Position numbers and translations under genes: made by a program | Part shown: positions 61,912-64,000 of the stretch, one piece after another | Layout: the number at the start of each line of letters is the position of its first letter | How positions within the stretch are numbered: the stretch's first letter is position 1 | Assembly: GCF_003112535.1 (NCBI RefSeq) | Contig: NZ_BEWA01000011.1 | Span: forward strand, 62,001 to 126,000 | Length of the DNA stretch: 64,000 nt | Reading direction: 5' to 3' | Source of the DNA: Streptomyces rishiriensis | Lineage (GTDB): Bacteria > Actinomycetota > Actinomycetes > Streptomycetales > Streptomycetaceae | Notes under the pieces: generated by a model | The model's input: the letters and a program-made list of their open reading frames with translations, nothing else | The model's database searches: none | Told to the model about the DNA's origin: nothing

Positions 61912-64000
61912 CTACAGCAAGCGGATGAGGAGCAGTGCGATGTCGTCGCTGTGCGGCGCGGACGGTCCGGCGCGCTGGACCAGATGGTCGGCGAGGTCCT
62001 CGATGCCGGCGGTGTCGGCTCGGGCCAGTGTGTCGGCGAGGCGGTGGATGGCGTCCTCGAGGTCGACGCCGGGCGCCTCGACGAGTCCGTCGGTGTACAG
62101 CGCGAGCACGGCCCCGGGAGGCAGCACGATCTCGGTGGTGGGGTAGTCGGCCGTGGGGTCGAGGCCGAGCAGGAGCCCGGGCTCGAGGGGGAGGACTTCG
62201 GTGCGGCCGTCCGGGTGACGCAGGAGGGGCGGTGGATGGCCCGCGGTGGCCAGGCGGGCGTGGTCGCGGACCGTGTCGAGGGCGATGTAGGTGCAGCTGG
62301 TGAACAGGCCGGGGTCGAGGTCGGTGAGCAGGCGGTTGGTGCGGGCGAGGACTTCGCCGGGCGGCGCGCCCGCGGTGGCGTGGACGGCGGTGCGGACCTG
62401 CCCCATGAGGGTCGCGGCCTGGACGTTGTGGCCCTGTACGTCGCCGATGGCTGCGGCGGCGGTGGTCTCGTCGAGGCGGATGAAGTCGTAGAAGTCGCCG
62501 CCGATGCCCGTGCCGCGGCCGGCGGGGAGGTAGCGGGCCGCCACCTCCAGGCCCGGCACGTGGGGCAGGGCGTGGGGCAGCAGTCCGGCCTGGAGGTTGC
62601 GGGCGAGGTGGTGCTCGGCGTCGTAGAGATGGGCGCGGTCCAGGGCCTGGGCGATCAGTCCGGCCAGGGCTGTCAGGACGGAGCGTTCCTGCGGTGGGAA
62701 CGGATGGGGCCGGTCGTAGGCGAGCACCATGGAGCCCACGGGGCGGCCGGTGGTGATCAGCGGAAGAAACGCCCAGGAGGCCATGCCGTCCTGGAGGACG
62801 GCCGGCGGGTGGACCCGTTTCAGCTCCGCGAAATCGGCGAAGAAGCACGGGTTGCCGGTGGTCAGGACGTGGACGGCCGGGGTGTCGGAGGTCAGGGGGA
62901 CGGCGTCGAAGCGCTCCATGAGGTCGGCGCTGTAGCCGCGGTGGCCGACGATCCGCAGCCGTCCCTCCTGCGCGGTCATCAGGACGAGAGCACGGGCCCC
63001 GAACGCGGCCAGGACCTGGTCGGCGACCCGGTCCACCACGTCCGACACGCCCACGGCCTCCGTGAGCCCGACGGCCAGGTGCGTCAGGGCGTACAGCGCG
63101 GTGGCCCGGCCCGGTTCGGCGGGCGGCGCCGGGTGGACCAGCCGCGGAGGCCGCGAGGTGTGCGTCGGCTCGGCGGGGACGACGCGCACGCTGATGCCGG
63201 TGGCGTCCGGGTACAGGTGGAAGGACAGCCAGTGGTCCGGGGGACGCAGACCGGTGAAGGACGTGGCTTCACGGCTGAGCGCCGCGGACCGGTAGCGGTC
63301 CTCGGCGACGGGGGTGTCCAGCCAGGGCAGAGCCTCCCAGGGCCGTGCTCCCAGCAGCTCCGAGACCTCGACCCCCAGGAGGTCGGCGGCGGCGAGGGTG
63401 ATGAAGGTGATCCGCCCGTCCACGTCCAGCGCGCAGCAGCCGCCGGGGAGACGCTCGGCGAAGCCGACCGCGGCCCGTGCCTCTCCCTCTCCGGCGGTAC
63501 GGACCGGCCGCGGAGACGGCATCAGCGGCTCGGCGCCGGGCCGTACCCGGCGTCCGCTCTCGGCGGCCCGCCGCAGGATCCTGCCCAGGCGGTCGCAGAC
63601 GTCCTCGATCGCCGCACGCTCCCGCGGGCTCAGGGCCGGCGGGTGCGAGGCGGGCCAGTGCAGCACGAGGCCGCCCCATACGGTCGGTCCCGTCGTGATC
63701 GGGGCGGCGGCCAGGGCGAAGGGGTGGGGCAGGACGAGCGCCATCTTGGGGTAGCGGCGCGCCCGTTCCTCCTCGCTGCCGATCCACACCAGCCGGCGCT
63801 CCCGCACGGCGTCGGCGACCGGGGTCGACTTGTCCAGGGCCACCGTCGCCCAGGGGACGGCGATCCGCCATGACACCCCGCTCAGCAGCGCCACCTGCAT
63901 CACGGGTTCGTCCGGCGTCAGCAGATAGACGGCGATGACGCTGGCGCCGCTCTCCACCGCGAAGTCGAGCGCGACCGACTCCATCGCCTGTGGGCCGAGG
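61912..64000 (-). CDS. GAF-PAS-GAF-SpoIIE phosphatase, 5' end beyond the window
   Basis: The frame continues past the right edge without a stop (an upstream LGPQA precedes the first Met at 63984), so the true start is probably outside. At least 690 residues are visible: a GAF-like domain, a PAS near 165-270, a GAF near 300-440 and a PP2C/SpoIIE domain at about 470-690 with metal motifs GIGGDFYDFIRL, IGDVQGHN and HSDDIALLL. It should dephosphorylate an anti-sigma antagonist in stress or development signalling. No ATPase domain follows, unlike the other SpoIIE protein here. Confidence 0.93.
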   Translation of the reverse strand, partial: LGPQAMESVALDFAVESGASVIAVYLLTPDEPVMQVALLSGVSWRIAVPWATVALDKSTPVADAVRERRLVWIGSEEERARRYPKMALVLPHPFALAAAPITTGPTVWGGLVLHWPASHPPALSPRERAAIEDVCDRLGRILRRAAESGRRVRPGAEPLMPSPRPVRTAGEGEARAAVGFAERLPGGCCALDVDGRITFITLAAADLLGVEVSELLGARPWEALPWLDTPVAEDRYRSAALSREATSFTGLRPPDHWLSFHLYPDATGISVRVVPAEPTHTSRPPRLVHPAPPAEPGRATALYALTHLAVGLTEAVGVSDVVDRVADQVLAAFGARALVLMTAQEGRLRIVGHRGYSADLMERFDAVPLTSDTPAVHVLTTGNPCFFADFAELKRVHPPAVLQDGMASWAFLPLITTGRPVGSMVLAYDRPHPFPPQERSVLTALAGLIAQALDRAHLYDAEHHLARNLQAGLLPHALPHVPGLEVAARYLPAGRGTGIGGDFYDFIRLDETTAAAAIGDVQGHNVQAATLMGQVRTAVHATAGAPPGEVLARTNRLLTDLDPGLFTSCTYIALDTVRDHARLATAGHPPPLLRHPDGRTEVLPLEPGLLLGLDPTADYPTTEIVLPPGAVLALYTDGLVEAPGVDLEDAIHRLADTLARADTAGIEDLADHLVQRAGPSAPHSDDIALLLIRLL

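Noticed and set aside
1-64000. CRISPR arrays, tRNA and rRNA genes
   Set aside because: No array of spaced repeats and no tRNA cloverleaf or rRNA sequence was noticed. The tandem repeats found have no spacers.

Overview
The window is high-GC actinobacterial DNA, almost certainly a Streptomyces chromosome. Supporting signs are extreme third-position GC, GTG/TTG starts, many 4-nt start/stop overlaps, SpoIIE-type phosphatases, an MptB-family mannosyltransferase, LacI/CebR-style carbohydrate operators, and typical secreted polysaccharidases. I saw no rRNA, tRNA or CRISPR.

Region 1 (1-10.5 kb) is an accessory block of unknown function. A divergent staphylococcal-nuclease-like gene faces two very large proteins of unknown family (1067 and about 1597 aa). 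These carry His/Gly-rich tails and, in the second, a peptidoglycan-binding-like domain and an Ala/Lys coiled coil. A short GH24-lysozyme-like fragment, apparently frameshifted, and a degenerate M23-like protein follow. None has a clear signal peptide. A remnant resembling an IS630-type transposase lies at the right edge.

Region 2 (10.5-16.4 kb) is cell-envelope related: a secreted/anchored D,D-carboxypeptidase, two GT-C mannosyltransferases (the GT87-like one runs 367 bp antisense into the carboxypeptidase gene) and an alpha/beta hydrolase with an 8-bp tandem repeat in its leader. Region 3 (15.5-21.4 kb, minus strand) is an amide/amino-acid catabolic cluster: FadR-type regulator, permease, asparaginase, aspartate ammonia-lyase and glutaminase. 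Region 4 (21.4-25.1 kb, minus) holds uppP, a FluC-DUF190-FluC fluoride-export operon, a strictosidine-synthase/SMP-30-like protein and an ArsR-like regulator.

Region 5 (25.3-33.4 kb) is a galactan-utilisation locus. GH53 galactanase and GH42 beta-galactosidase lie on the minus strand. A sugar ABC importer (binding protein plus two permeases, no ATPase) and a LacI regulator lie on the plus strand, behind a good promoter overlapped by a palindromic LacI-type operator. Region 6 (33.6-41.4 kb) has a VOC protein, MarR, SseB-like and MerR regulators, an MFS exporter sharing a perfect 43-bp inverted-repeat promoter/operator with MerR, a long GAPDH, 6-phosphogluconate dehydrogenase and a second MarR.

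Region 7 (41.6-50.5 kb) contains a GH5 mannanase with a CebR-type palindrome upstream, a DinB-like protein, and an L-fuconate dehydratase-like gene divergent from an Rbs-type ABC importer and a GntR regulator. Two copies of one 17-bp element sit just downstream of the two divergent promoters. Region 8 (50.5-64 kb) has a YceI protein, an Orn/Lys/Arg decarboxylase, a PAS/GAF/SpoIIE/ATPase phosphatase, a divergent type III polyketide synthase, a GH36 alpha-galactosidase, a membrane glutaredoxin-like protein, a methyltransferase and a second SpoIIE phosphatase cut by the window end.
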